DNA of 64,000 bases from an uncultured Methanoregula sp. (GTDB taxonomy: Archaea; Halobacteriota; Methanomicrobia; Methanomicrobiales; Methanospirillaceae): assembly GCF_963678795.1 (NCBI RefSeq), contig NZ_OY787453.1, forward strand, positions 248,001 to 312,000, in the 5' to 3' direction. The notes under the pieces were generated by a model. That model worked only from the letters and a program-made list of their open reading frames with translations. It did not search any database and had not been told where the DNA came from. Positions 8,004 to 16,654 of the stretch are shown here, piece by piece. Numbering within the stretch: the stretch's first letter is position 1; the number at the start of each line of letters is the position of its first letter. Made by a program: the position numbers and the translations under genes.

Positions 8004-9272
8004 ATGGATTTCGGATCAACTTTTTTTTATAAGTACCAGCGATTTATCAAGACCCTCAAAATATATCTCCTCCTTGCCGGGCCGGGCCTAATCGTCATGC
8101 TGGCTGATAACGATGCCGGGGGCATCACCACCTATACCGTAACCGGAGCAAAATTCGGGTACGGGCTCATCTGGTTCCTGCTGCTGCTCCTGCCGGTGGC
8201 CTATGTCGTGCAGGAGATGACGGTGCGTCTCGGGGCGGTCACGAAAAGGGGGCATGCGGAGGCGATCTTCGATGCCTTCGGGTCGTTCTGGGGCTGGTTC
8301 TCGTTCCTCGATCTTGCCCTTGTAAACTGGCTGACGCTTGTGACGGAATTTATTGGTATGACTGCAGCCCTCGCCATCTTCGGCATCAATCCGCTGATCA
8401 CGGTGGTTATCGTATCGGTCGTCATGATGCTGATGGTGCTGCAGGGAAAATACTGGACCTGGGAGAAGATAGCCATGCTCTTTGCTGCCCTCAATATTGT
8501 CTATATCCCGGCGGCATTCATGGTGCACCCCTCGGTGGGCCAGGTTCTTGCACAGGGGCTCCTCCCCCACTTCCCCGGGGGGTTCAACGGGACCCTGTTC
8601 TTCTTCCTGATGGCCAACATCGGCACAACGATCGCGCCGTGGATGATCTTCTTCCAGCAGAGCGCAGTTGTCGACAAGGGAATGAAGGAGAAGGATATCC
8701 CGTGGGGCCAGATGGATACGTTGATCGGATCTGCATTTACCGTCCTCGTGGCGATATTCGTCGTTGTGGTGGCAGGAACCGTGCTCTATGGCTCGGAAGT
8801 CGAGAGTGCAGCGCAGGCAGCAGGCATCCTGATAACCACCAACCCCTGGCTGGGGACGTTCATTGCCATCGGCCTTTTTAATGCCGGCTTCCTCGGTGCG
8901 ATCTGTATCTCCCTTGCAAGCTCGTGGGCATTTGGTGAAGTATTCGGCTGGGCCCATTCGCTGAACCTGAAGATCCGCGAGGCCCCGTGGTTCTACTTAT
9001 GTTATCTCTTTGCGCTCGTGAGCGCAGGTGCCGTCGTCCTGATACCCAATGCCCCGCTCGTCCTGATCACTCTGTTCGTCCAGGTCATCGCCGTGACCCT
9101 GTTGCCCGCGGCCCTGGTCTTTTTGATCCTGCTCCTGAACAACGAGGAGATCATGGGAAAATATAAAAATACCCTCTGGCAGAACATTGCCGGAACAACA
9201 ATCGTTATCGCGATCATCGTCCTGTCCACCCTGTATGGTATCACGACCCTCTTCCCGGGGCTGATCTCATGA
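8004..9272 (+). CDS. NRAMP-related divalent metal transporter, probably Mg2+-type (NRMT-like)
   Basis: This 422-residue protein has about eleven membrane helices and NRAMP-fold landmarks. In helix 1 the classical DPGN metal motif reads DNDAGG (residues 35-40), keeping an Asp but replacing Asn by Gly. In helix 6 the classical I-M-P-H reads I-A-P-W (Ala at 211), so the transition-metal-selecting Met is gone and the His is Trp. Loss of that Met is characteristic of the NRMT clade, for which Mg2+ and Mn2+ transport without proton coupling has been shown for a bacterial member. The assignment to Mg2+ here is an inference, strengthened by the operon partner with an MgtE-type Mg2+-sensing domain. 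GGAG lies 9 bases before the ATG. A putative operator is at 7920-7940. Confidence 0.85.
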   Translation: MDFGSTFFYKYQRFIKTLKIYLLLAGPGLIVMLADNDAGGITTYTVTGAKFGYGLIWFLLLLLPVAYVVQEMTVRLGAVTKRGHAEAIFDAFGSFWGWFSFLDLALVNWLTLVTEFIGMTAALAIFGINPLITVVIVSVVMMLMVLQGKYWTWEKIAMLFAALNIVYIPAAFMVHPSVGQVLAQGLLPHFPGGFNGTLFFFLMANIGTTIAPWMIFFQQSAVVDKGMKEKDIPWGQMDTLIGSAFTVLVAIFVVVVAGTVLYGSEVESAAQAAGILITTNPWLGTFIAIGLFNAGFLGAICISLASSWAFGEVFGWAHSLNLKIREAPWFYLCYLFALVSAGAVVLIPNAPLVLITLFVQVIAVTLLPAALVFLILLLNNEEIMGKYKNTLWQNIAGTTIVIAIIVLSTLYGITTLFPGLIS

Positions 9273-9294
9273 TGGAGTATCGGGAGGTGCAGGT

Positions 9295-9501
9295 ATGGTA
9301 ACGCTCGAAAGTGTCTTTGGCATAAGGATCGGCAGCATGATCCGCGGGGGGGTGGACAAGATCCATGAGATCAATAAAAAATACGAGACGCCCCGGATCA
9401 AAATGTCACGGGGTGTCAGGATCGCGCTTGTCTTCCTGCGGCTCTACCTGATCCTGCTCGTACTGCTGCTTGGCTATAAATTCTGGACTTTGCTGAACTA
9501 A
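9295..9501 (+). CDS. Small single-pass membrane protein in the transporter operon
   Basis: This 68-residue protein has a basic N-terminal half (about 1-43, rich in Lys/Arg/Gly) and one C-terminal membrane helix (about 43-66, IALVFLRLYLILLVLLLGYK). A strong ribosome site GGGAGGTG precedes the ATG, and it sits 22 bases after the NRAMP-like gene and 12 bases before the MgtE-like gene. That spacing suggests an accessory subunit linking the transporter to the cytoplasmic regulator. I do not recognise a family. Confidence 0.75.
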   Translation: MVTLESVFGIRIGSMIRGGVDKIHEINKKYETPRIKMSRGVRIALVFLRLYLILLVLLLGYKFWTLLN

Positions 9502-9513
9502 CGGAGGGAAACG

Positions 9514-10803
9514 ATGCAGACAGATATTGCTGTAACCGGAAAAAATGCCCAGAAACAGGACCGGGAATATCTCATGAGCACTCTGATCGGGGTGAGGGTG
9601 TACCTGGGCCAAAAGAAGATCGGCAGGCTTTCCGACATGATGATCATTGAGACCGGGAAACTTCCGGAAGTGAAAAACCTGATCATCACGCGCCCGTTCG
9701 GGGACCCGGCGCTTCTCGTTCCCTGGGACCGGGTGAAAACTCTTGAACCGGGACGCTGTGAAATTGATCTGGCGGAACTCAAAAAATACGAGACCGCACC
9801 CCCGGAGGATGCGATCCTTCTCTTTGACCATATCCTCAACAAGAAAGTACTCGACATGGAAGATGCCGAAGTCGAGATCGTGTACGATATCCATCTCATC
9901 AACCGGAACGGCCGGCTCTACGTGACGGAAGTCGATACATCCAGGTCAGCGCGCCTCCGCCGCCTCGGGCTGGGTTTTCTGTCCGGCATCCTGTACCCGC
10001 AGGAGGATCCCAAAGACACCGGCGTGATCTCCTGGATGTATATCCAGCCGCTCCCGCCCCAGATCAGTAGTTTCCGGGGAGATGTCAAGCTCAATATCCT
10101 CAAGGACAAACTTGCCGATATTCACCCGGTAGATCTCGCTGATATACTCGAAGAGCTCGACCATGACCAGCGCGTGATGGTCTTTGCCTCTCTCGAACAT
10201 GAACAGGCTTCAGATACCCTTGAAGAGATAGAACCCCAGGTCCAGCGCGATATCATCTCATCCCTGACTACCGAGCAGGTGGGGCGTCTTCTCAATGATA
10301 TGACACCCGGCCAAGCTGCCGATATTCTCTCGGTACTTCCCTCTTCGGAGGCTCACGAGATCCTTGAGGCCCTCAATAAGGACAATGCCAAAAAAATCCA
10401 GGCCATTATCGGGAAACAGGAAGAGAAGGTAATCCACTACACCACCCAGAAGATCCTGAAATTCCTGCCGGAAACCACGGTCGGTTATATCGAGAATGAT
10501 TACCCGCGGCATGCGAGAGGAAAAGACGTCATCATGTACATTTATGTTGCCGAAAAGGACGATACCCTCCTTGGGGTCATCGATCTCAAGGAACTCCTCC
10601 AGGCCGACGACCAGGCATTGCTTAAGGATATTATGATCGAGAACGTGATCAGCCTGTCCACGGAGAGTACGCTCAAGGAAGCCTCGCAGGTCTTTGCCCG
10701 GTATGATTTCCGGGCGCTGCCCGTGATCGATGATAAAAATCATCTGGCTGGTGTAATTCCCTACCGCGATGTGATGAATCTCACCCACCATTTCGTGGAG
10801 TGA
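9514..10803 (+). CDS. Soluble PRC-barrel / MgtE N-domain / CBS-pair protein
   Basis: This 429-residue protein has no membrane segment. Residues 1-165 look like tandem PRC-barrel-type beta domains (LIGVRVYLGQKKIGRLSDM; ILNKKVLDMEDAEVEIVYD). Residues 190-295 are an MgtE intracellular N domain (LADIHPVDLADILEELD and the helical repeats after it). Residues 300-428 are two CBS motifs, ending GVIPYRDVMNLTHHF. In true MgtE channels this cytosolic N-CBS unit binds Mg2+ and closes the pore, but the pore domain is absent here. The natural reading is a detached Mg2+-sensing gate acting in trans on the NRAMP-like transporter in the same operon. The start at 9514 has GGAGG 7 bases upstream. Confidence 0.88.
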   Translation: MQTDIAVTGKNAQKQDREYLMSTLIGVRVYLGQKKIGRLSDMMIIETGKLPEVKNLIITRPFGDPALLVPWDRVKTLEPGRCEIDLAELKKYETAPPEDAILLFDHILNKKVLDMEDAEVEIVYDIHLINRNGRLYVTEVDTSRSARLRRLGLGFLSGILYPQEDPKDTGVISWMYIQPLPPQISSFRGDVKLNILKDKLADIHPVDLADILEELDHDQRVMVFASLEHEQASDTLEEIEPQVQRDIISSLTTEQVGRLLNDMTPGQAADILSVLPSSEAHEILEALNKDNAKKIQAIIGKQEEKVIHYTTQKILKFLPETTVGYIENDYPRHARGKDVIMYIYVAEKDDTLLGVIDLKELLQADDQALLKDIMIENVISLSTESTLKEASQVFARYDFRALPVIDDKNHLAGVIPYRDVMNLTHHFVE

Positions 10804-10845
10804 CGTGTCCGCCACTGTGGCATCTAGTGAGGATCACCTCTCTCC

Positions 10846-10852
10846 TTTTTTT
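10846..10852 (+). terminator. T-run terminator after the NRAMP/MgtE-like operon
   Basis: Seven T residues lie 43 bases after the stop codon, preceded by a CTCTC stretch. This is typical of archaeal transcript ends. No strong hairpin is present. Confidence 0.4.
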
Positions 10853-10934
10853 AACCCGTTTTCATTGATACTGTAGTTGCCGTTCTTTAAAAAAATCCAA
10901 AGGTTTACGCGGTTTGCATCCCAGATCATAGGTA

Positions 10935-12749
10935 ATGGCCGCTACGGGAACCCCGTTTTCAAAGATCGTCAAATCCCTCGGCCTTGTTTTTGGGGATATC
11001 GGGACAAGCCCGATCTATACGGTTGGTGCCATCCTGCTCTTCCTGCTGCCCACTGCGGAAAACATCTTCGGGCTCCTCTCCCTGATCTCCTGGACTCTTT
11101 TCATCATCATCACGGTTCAGTACATCTGGCTTGCGATGTCGCTTTCCGACAAGGGCGAGGGTGGAACGATCGTTCTGAAGACCATCCTTGACACGCTTTT
11201 GAAACCCGGTGTTACGGCATCGGTCGTCTCCGTCCTGACGATAATCGGGGTCGCACTCTTTATCGGGGACGGGGTTATCACACCTGCTATCAGTATCCTG
11301 TCGGCAGTTGAGGGACTCCTCCTGATCCCGGGATTTGAAGAGGCCAGCAGTTTCACCATCCTCATTATTGCCGCTCTCATCGCGGTCGTGCTCTTCTTAT
11401 TCCAGCGGCGGGGAACTGACCGGGTTGCCTGGGTTTTTGGACCCGTAATGCTGATCTGGTTTGGAACTCTTGCGCTCACCGGCGTAATTGCCATCATAAG
11501 TGCACCGCAGGTGTTGTATGCCCTGAGCCCTGTCTATGCCATAAATTTTCTCCTTGAGAACAGCTGGGGATCCCTTGTTGTCATGTCAGCCGTGATACTC
11601 TGCGTCACCGGGGGAGAGGCACTCTATGCCGATATGGGACACCTTGGCCGGGAACCCATCGTCAAGGGGTGGATGCTTGTCTTCCCCGCTCTTGTGCTCA
11701 GTTATTTCGGGCAGGGTGCGTATGTGCTGATGAGCGGCAATACCCACAATGTCCTCTTCTCAATGATCCATCACATCAGCCCCTTTCTCTATATCCCATT
11801 CCTCCTTTTGAGCATCTGTGCAACGGTCATCGCATCGCAGGCCATGATCTCCGGTATGTTCTCGATTGTGTACCAGGCAATGACGACCCGGATCTGCCCC
11901 AAGATGAAGGTCGAGTACACTTCGCCGGAACTGCGATCCCAGATCTATATCGATGCTGTCAACTGGATGCTGCTCGTGGCAGTACTCATCGTCATGTTCG
12001 AGTTCGGGTCATCGGAGAATCTTGCCGCGGCCTACGGGCTTGCCGTCTCGGGATCGATGATGATCTCTGCCATCATGATGGCGCTCATCTTTCTCCTGCA
12101 AAAAGATCCTGTCAAGATGCTCTGCGCCGGTGCCCTTATCGTGATCGACTTTTTTTTCTTTATCGCGACGCTGCTGAAGATCCCCCACGGGGCATACTTC
12201 TCGTTCATCCTCGCCGCAATCCCCCTCATTCTCATCATTGCGTACATTCGCGGACAGGAACGGCTCCATGAGATCATCAAACCCATTCAGCTCGAAGAGT
12301 TCCTGCAGCGGTACCAGAAGAGCTACAGCACACTCCCCAAGATCCGGGGAACCGCGCTCTACTTCATCAGCGATGTCGAGAACCTCTCGCCCTATGTGGG
12401 CCAGATCTTTTTCCAGAATGAGATTATGTACGAGAATAATGTCCTTGTCTGTATCAGGGCCACGGAGAAACCATTCGGGGTGAAAACGGAACTCGACCAG
12501 AACCTCGCAGCCGGCCTGCAGCTCTTTACGGTAACTTCAGGGTATATGGAAGTGATCGATGTGGTAGCATTACTGCAGGAACGGGGAATTGACGAAAAGA
12601 CGATATTCTATGGAATCGAGACCATCGTGAGTGACAAGTTCTTCTGGAAGATCTACAGTATCATCAAGAAAGTATCCCCGCCGTTCGTCCAGTTCTATAC
12701 CCTGCCTCCGGAGAAGATGCACGGTGTTGTCATGCGGGTTGTGATGTAA
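10935..12749 (+). CDS. kup: KUP/HAK family potassium uptake transporter
   Basis: This 604-residue protein has the KUP hallmark near the start, LGLVFGDIGTSPIYT, then about twelve membrane helices to residue 440 and a C-terminal cytoplasmic domain (440-604). The glycine-rich GDGVITPAISILSAVEG segment in the second helix pair is also typical. KUP proteins import K+ by proton symport. The gene follows the Mg2+ block by 131 bases with a T-run between, so it probably has its own promoter. The start at 10935 has AGGT at short distance; an upstream in-frame start is less likely. Confidence 0.94.
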   Translation: MAATGTPFSKIVKSLGLVFGDIGTSPIYTVGAILLFLLPTAENIFGLLSLISWTLFIIITVQYIWLAMSLSDKGEGGTIVLKTILDTLLKPGVTASVVSVLTIIGVALFIGDGVITPAISILSAVEGLLLIPGFEEASSFTILIIAALIAVVLFLFQRRGTDRVAWVFGPVMLIWFGTLALTGVIAIISAPQVLYALSPVYAINFLLENSWGSLVVMSAVILCVTGGEALYADMGHLGREPIVKGWMLVFPALVLSYFGQGAYVLMSGNTHNVLFSMIHHISPFLYIPFLLLSICATVIASQAMISGMFSIVYQAMTTRICPKMKVEYTSPELRSQIYIDAVNWMLLVAVLIVMFEFGSSENLAAAYGLAVSGSMMISAIMMALIFLLQKDPVKMLCAGALIVIDFFFFIATLLKIPHGAYFSFILAAIPLILIIAYIRGQERLHEIIKPIQLEEFLQRYQKSYSTLPKIRGTALYFISDVENLSPYVGQIFFQNEIMYENNVLVCIRATEKPFGVKTELDQNLAAGLQLFTVTSGYMEVIDVVALLQERGIDEKTIFYGIETIVSDKFFWKIYSIIKKVSPPFVQFYTLPPEKMHGVVMRVVM

Positions 12750-12871
12750 CGGATCTCATCCGTGCCCGAAAAAAGGAAAAGATCTGTCGGGTCGGCACTC
12801 TCTTCTCATTGGGATCTGTCGGTGCCTGGCGAAACGCCATTAAACCCCCTTCGCTTACGCCCCTGATGTAC

Positions 12872-13126
12872 CTACCTATCCTTCCACATCAGCCAGACTG
12901 CATACAACATCGAGAGGCACGCGAGGAGGAAGATTACCGCGTGCAGGCCGGCCGATATGTTCAGGGAGAAGATACGGTCGATATCGAAGATGACGAACAG
13001 GGCAAACGTGATCGCAATAAAGCCGCCATACATTTTCCTCTTCTGCAACGCGATGAGCAGGGCGAGGATTGCTATTACCCCTTCAACAAACGTTGCAATA
13101 AGCTGGATTGATTCGGATAACTGCAT
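12872..13126 (-). CDS. Small three-helix membrane protein of unknown function
   Basis: This 84-residue protein is almost entirely hydrophobic, with three probable membrane helices (about 8-27, 33-50, 58-80) and short basic turns (QKRKMYGG, and KDR at the end). It lies just downstream of msrA on the same strand (gap about 50 bases), so the two may be cotranscribed. I recognise no family. Confidence 0.65.
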   Translation of the reverse strand: MQLSESIQLIATFVEGVIAILALLIALQKRKMYGGFIAITFALFVIFDIDRIFSLNISAGLHAVIFLLACLSMLYAVWLMWKDR

Positions 13127-13175
13127 TGTGCTCCTGTTACGGTATTATTCTCCGCGGAAAGGTTAAAAGCAGATA

Positions 13176-13664
13176 TCAGATATGGCAATGCCCGCCGTGT
13201 TTCTCAAAATACTGCTGGTGATAGTCTTCGGCCAGGTAAAACTCCGCAGCCGGCTGGATGACCGTTACGATCTTGCCAAACCCGAATCTTCCGGAGACTT
13301 CCTGGTCCAGCTTCGATGCCCGCGCCATCTTTGCCTGATCGGAGTCATGGTAAAAGATGATCGACCGGTAATTGGGCCCGACATCCGGCCCCTGGCGGTT
13401 GAGCTGCGTGGGATCGTGGATCGACCAGAACACTTCGAGAAGCTGCTGGTAGCTGACCCTGACCGGGTCGAAGGTTACCCGGGCGACCTCGGCATGACCG
13501 GTCTCACCGGAACAGACCTGCTCGTACGTGGGGTCTTTCCGGAATCCTCCCATATACCCGACTGCGGTACCGACCACGCCGTCAACCTTCCGAAAGGCCG
13601 CCTCCACGCCCCAGAAACAACCGGCCCCGAACGTGGCGGTTTTTATCATCTCCGCTTCTGCCAT
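13176..13664 (-). CDS. msrA: Peptide methionine-S-sulfoxide reductase MsrA
   Basis: This 162-residue protein, of normal MsrA length, reduces the S-epimer of methionine sulfoxide in proteins. The catalytic motif GCFWG is at residues 15-19, followed by the family signatures GYMGG and [13 protein letters not shown], and later [19 protein letters not shown]. The protein ends HGGHCHI; the C-terminal Cys may serve as a resolving residue. GGGAG 8 bases upstream fixes the start at 13664. It is an oxidative-stress repair enzyme, useful to a strict anaerobe exposed to oxygen. Confidence 0.96.
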   Translation of the reverse strand: MAEAEMIKTATFGAGCFWGVEAAFRKVDGVVGTAVGYMGGFRKDPTYEQVCSGETGHAEVARVTFDPVRVSYQQLLEVFWSIHDPTQLNRQGPDVGPNYRSIIFYHDSDQAKMARASKLDQEVSGRFGFGKIVTVIQPAAEFYLAEDYHQQYFEKHGGHCHI

Positions 13665-13767
13665 TGTGTACTCCCGTATCCTCTTGGAACTGCCGGACGA
13701 ATAAGACTCTCCCGCCCGGACATTCCCGGCGGGTCATATTTTAATGGGGTAAGTCTCAATTTTATCT

Positions 13768-13983
13768 ATGAAACAACTGACCCGGCCGGTAACCGGCCGT
13801 ATGCTTGCAGGGGTATGCGCGGGAATCGGGGAGCACCTCGATGTCGACCCGACCGTGGTGCGACTGGTATGGGCAGCCCTGACCATCCTGTCCCTGGGCA
13901 CTGGTGTCCTTGTCTATATTATTGCATGGATCCTCATTCCGGAAGTCCCACAGGATCCCACGGTAACTCTCCCCCCTGCCTGA
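13768..13983 (+). CDS. PspC domain membrane protein
   Basis: This 71-residue protein has the PspC pattern: GRMLAGVCAGIGEHLDVDPTVVRLVWA, then a single membrane helix (about 35-58) and a short Pro-rich tail. PspC proteins sit in the cytoplasmic membrane and in bacteria take part in envelope-stress signalling. In archaea the role is unknown. It is divergent from msrA and lies 58 bases before the glycosyltransferase gene. Confidence 0.9.
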   Translation: MKQLTRPVTGRMLAGVCAGIGEHLDVDPTVVRLVWAALTILSLGTGVLVYIIAWILIPEVPQDPTVTLPPA

Positions 13984-14041
13984 CCGCAGCCCGGACTAAC
14001 AATTCATCATTAACCAGCACAAACATGTAAGCAGGCAACCC

Positions 14042-15160
14042 ATGAAGATCCTCTTTGTTGTCTGTGGTGAAGGGCTCGGGCACGCGTCCCGCAGCCTCCA
14101 CCTCGGGCACTACATGCAGCAGGAAGGCCACACCATCCATTTTGCCGGGTACGGCAAATCCTACGATTTCATGCAGCAGCACGGGTGTTCGAACCTTCAC
14201 CAGATCCATCGCGAGGTCTGCCTGGAGGGGGTAGGGGGATTTTTCGACCTGAAAAAGACCCTCTGGTGCTCCCGCACCATCCCCCTCGACCTGCTCAAAT
14301 CAGCAGCAGGGGTGAGCCGCCTTCTCAAGCGCCACAAATTCGACTGTATTGTCTGCGACACGATGTATGGCGGGATATTTTCAGGATGGATCCGCAGGGT
14401 CCCGGTAGTCTTCATCACCAACCAGACCCATTTCAATGGTCATAACGATAAGAGCAATGCAGTCTGGATGGTACTTAACCTCCTGATCCGGCGTTACCTG
14501 CGTCTCGCCAGCCACATCATCATCCCGGACTATCCCCCACCGGATACTGTGAGCGAATATAATATCCGGGTCTCCCGGAACGAGAAAAGACGTACCACTT
14601 TTACCGGTCCGTTCTATGACTTCGATCCCTCGCGGTATGACTACGGCCAGAAGACTATCTTCACCAGTTTCGGTGGTGAGCCCTACAAGCTCCCGATGTA
14701 TAACCTGCTCAAAACAATTGCCGACCAGCACAAGGAAGAGTTCTTCGATGTTTTTTATACCGGCCCCGTCCTTCCTGAATCTTCGGACAATTACGCTTCC
14801 CACGGGTACGTTCCCAACCTTTACGAGCACCTTGCCCAGGCGAAGATCGCGATCGTCCACGGGGGCTTAACAACACTCCACGAAGCCCTGCTCTTTGAAA
14901 AACCCGTGCTGATCATCCTTGACCCGAACCATCCCGAACAGCAGAACAATGCCCGGAAGATCGTGGACATAGGAGCCGGTATTGCCATCGATGGCAGGAC
15001 GGTCACACGGGAGATCCTTGAACAGAAGATTGCTGAGACGATGACGATAACCCCCAAGCCTTTCCGGTCTGCCCACGTCGAATTCAATGGACGAAAAACC
15101 GCCGCGGCGATTATTTCAGAGCTGTGCAACAAGCGGCAGGCTAACGTGCGGGGACGATAA
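14042..15160 (+). CDS. MurG/UGT-like glycosyltransferase (GT-B fold)
   Basis: This 372-residue protein resembles UDP-sugar transferases of the GT1/GT28 fold. The N-terminal Rossmann half begins KILFVVCGEGLGHASRS with the acceptor-side glycine loop. The C-terminal half has the nucleotide-sugar site VHGGLTTLHEALLFEKPVLI followed by DPNHPEQQNNARKI. Many archaeal members are annotated only as glycosyltransferases and probably act on lipids or secondary metabolites at the inner membrane face. The acceptor cannot be inferred. Neighbouring small genes (PspC upstream, zinc ribbon 23 bases downstream) run the same way. Confidence 0.85.
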   Translation: MKILFVVCGEGLGHASRSLHLGHYMQQEGHTIHFAGYGKSYDFMQQHGCSNLHQIHREVCLEGVGGFFDLKKTLWCSRTIPLDLLKSAAGVSRLLKRHKFDCIVCDTMYGGIFSGWIRRVPVVFITNQTHFNGHNDKSNAVWMVLNLLIRRYLRLASHIIIPDYPPPDTVSEYNIRVSRNEKRRTTFTGPFYDFDPSRYDYGQKTIFTSFGGEPYKLPMYNLLKTIADQHKEEFFDVFYTGPVLPESSDNYASHGYVPNLYEHLAQAKIAIVHGGLTTLHEALLFEKPVLIILDPNHPEQQNNARKIVDIGAGIAIDGRTVTREILEQKIAETMTITPKPFRSAHVEFNGRKTAAAIISELCNKRQANVRGR

Positions 15161-15183
15161 AAACATTCTTAAAAAGGACCTGT

Positions 15184-15453
15184 ATGGCGGAACAAAAAGA
15201 AATCAGTCCCATCAAAGTGATCGAAGAACTCCACATCTGTCCTTCGTGTGGATATGATCTCGGGTTTCATACTTCGTTTCTCAACGTGAATTCCAGTAAG
15301 GACAATCCCATCAAGTCAACCAAAGAAGTCTTCCGTGTCATTCTCATCTGCCCGGAGTGCAGGGCGCGGTATGATGTGGGGTGGAGGGTTTCATTCGTTG
15401 AACCTGAAAGCCGGTTTGTGAAAACCACGATCATCTCTCCGGTAAATCCATGA
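15184..15453 (+). CDS. Small zinc-ribbon protein
   Basis: This 89-residue protein has two Cys pairs, CPSCGYD near residue 19 and CPECRARY near residue 57, which should bind one zinc ion in a rubredoxin-like or ribbon knuckle. The rest is mainly beta strand. The start has AAGGA 8 bases upstream. It lies between the glycosyltransferase and nreA on the same strand. Function is unknown; nucleic-acid or protein binding is typical of such ribbons. Confidence 0.75.
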   Translation: MAEQKEISPIKVIEELHICPSCGYDLGFHTSFLNVNSSKDNPIKSTKEVFRVILICPECRARYDVGWRVSFVEPESRFVKTTIISPVNP

Positions 15454-15496
15454 ACGGGCAGATCTGCAATCACAATTTTCTCTTTATGCCGGACCG

Positions 15497-16654
15497 GTGT
15501 TCAATGGTATGATGCAGTGCGCCGAATGCAAAGGCAAGGGCCGGTGCGGTCTGCCACGGTGTCCGATCGTCAGCCGGTTCCATACGCAGGTACAGATCAG
15601 ACCCGTGAGCAGTTACCAGGGAACCGCTCCCTCCGTTTTTATCGGAAGTTTCGGGTATCCGGACGTGAGTGGCGGCCCGCTCATGATCAATGATTCCGAT
15701 AATCCCCCGGACTGGATACACAAGGATCTCGGGATAGAGGATATTGTTGCGATTCGTGCCCGCACTATCCGAGGGAACTCGCACCTGCCCTCGGTTGCTG
15801 ATAACCTGCAGGAAATAGCGATCTCGGCAATTCCGCTGGATGTTGATGTGGCGTTCGAAAAACCGGTTGCATTCAGCCTCAGCTTTGACGGCACGGTTGC
15901 GCCGGTCGGCTTCTCCGGCCCGGTACGGTCCATGGATGTGATCGGGAGTGCAAGAGTTGAACGGGCAGTAGACCGGATCACCTCTGATACGGATCTGCCG
16001 GCAACTGAAGCTGCAGTCTCCCTCATGGAGTCGGATATCGACGTTTACCAGATCGCGAAACTGATGACAGCCGGGCTCCTGGGTAAGCGGCGCACGTTCG
16101 TTCCCACCCGCTGGGCGATCACCGCAGTCGATGACACCCTCTCGAAAAGTCTCAAAAAGGAGATTGCCCGCTTCCCCCCTATCGGGGAGATCTCGGTCTT
16201 CTCTGCGGAGATCTACGGGAACAGGATCGTCTGCCTGCTCGTCCCGGGCGATTACCGGTACGAGATGATCGAGATCTGGGGCAGGCGGACGCTCTGGGCG
16301 GGCGATGAGGAAGTGATCGTGCAGGACCGTGAAAATGCGACCAAGAGCGGGTACTCGCCAATCTCCGGCGCATATTATTCCGCCCGTCTTGCGGTCTGCG
16401 AGTATCTCGTTAAGATCCGACGGTCTGCCCGGATTGTGGTGATCCGAAGCATCTCAAGCGATTACTGGGCCCCGCTCGGTACCTGGGTGATCCGGGAGGC
16501 AACCCGGAAAGCGATGGCAGATCTGCCTGTTACCTGCCTGTCGCTTGACGAAGGTGTCCGGAGGGCCTGTGCAGCAACCGGATCGGACAGATGGGTGTCT
16601 CATAGCACCCTTATCCCTGAAATGAAAGCGCAGCGCACCCTGTTTCAATTCTGA
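15497..16654 (+). CDS. nreA: NreA-type archaeal DNA repair protein with C-terminal PCNA-binding motif
   Basis: This protein of about 380 residues matches the archaeal Nre family. It starts with a Cys cluster ([17 protein letters not shown]), keeps the family segments [20 protein letters not shown] and [17 protein letters not shown], and ends in QRTLFQF, a PCNA-interacting peptide at the extreme C terminus. Nre proteins have been linked to resistance to DNA damage and to PCNA binding. The start is uncertain: GTG at 15497 is the first option, and ATG at 15509 or 15512 would remove 4-5 residues. It is convergent with the DNA ligase gene and the two stop codons overlap by 10 bases, grouping two DNA maintenance genes. 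Confidence 0.9.
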   Translation: MFNGMMQCAECKGKGRCGLPRCPIVSRFHTQVQIRPVSSYQGTAPSVFIGSFGYPDVSGGPLMINDSDNPPDWIHKDLGIEDIVAIRARTIRGNSHLPSVADNLQEIAISAIPLDVDVAFEKPVAFSLSFDGTVAPVGFSGPVRSMDVIGSARVERAVDRITSDTDLPATEAAVSLMESDIDVYQIAKLMTAGLLGKRRTFVPTRWAITAVDDTLSKSLKKEIARFPPIGEISVFSAEIYGNRIVCLLVPGDYRYEMIEIWGRRTLWAGDEEVIVQDRENATKSGYSPISGAYYSARLAVCEYLVKIRRSARIVVIRSISSDYWAPLGTWVIREATRKAMADLPVTCLSLDEGVRRACAATGSDRWVSHSTLIPEMKAQRTLFQF

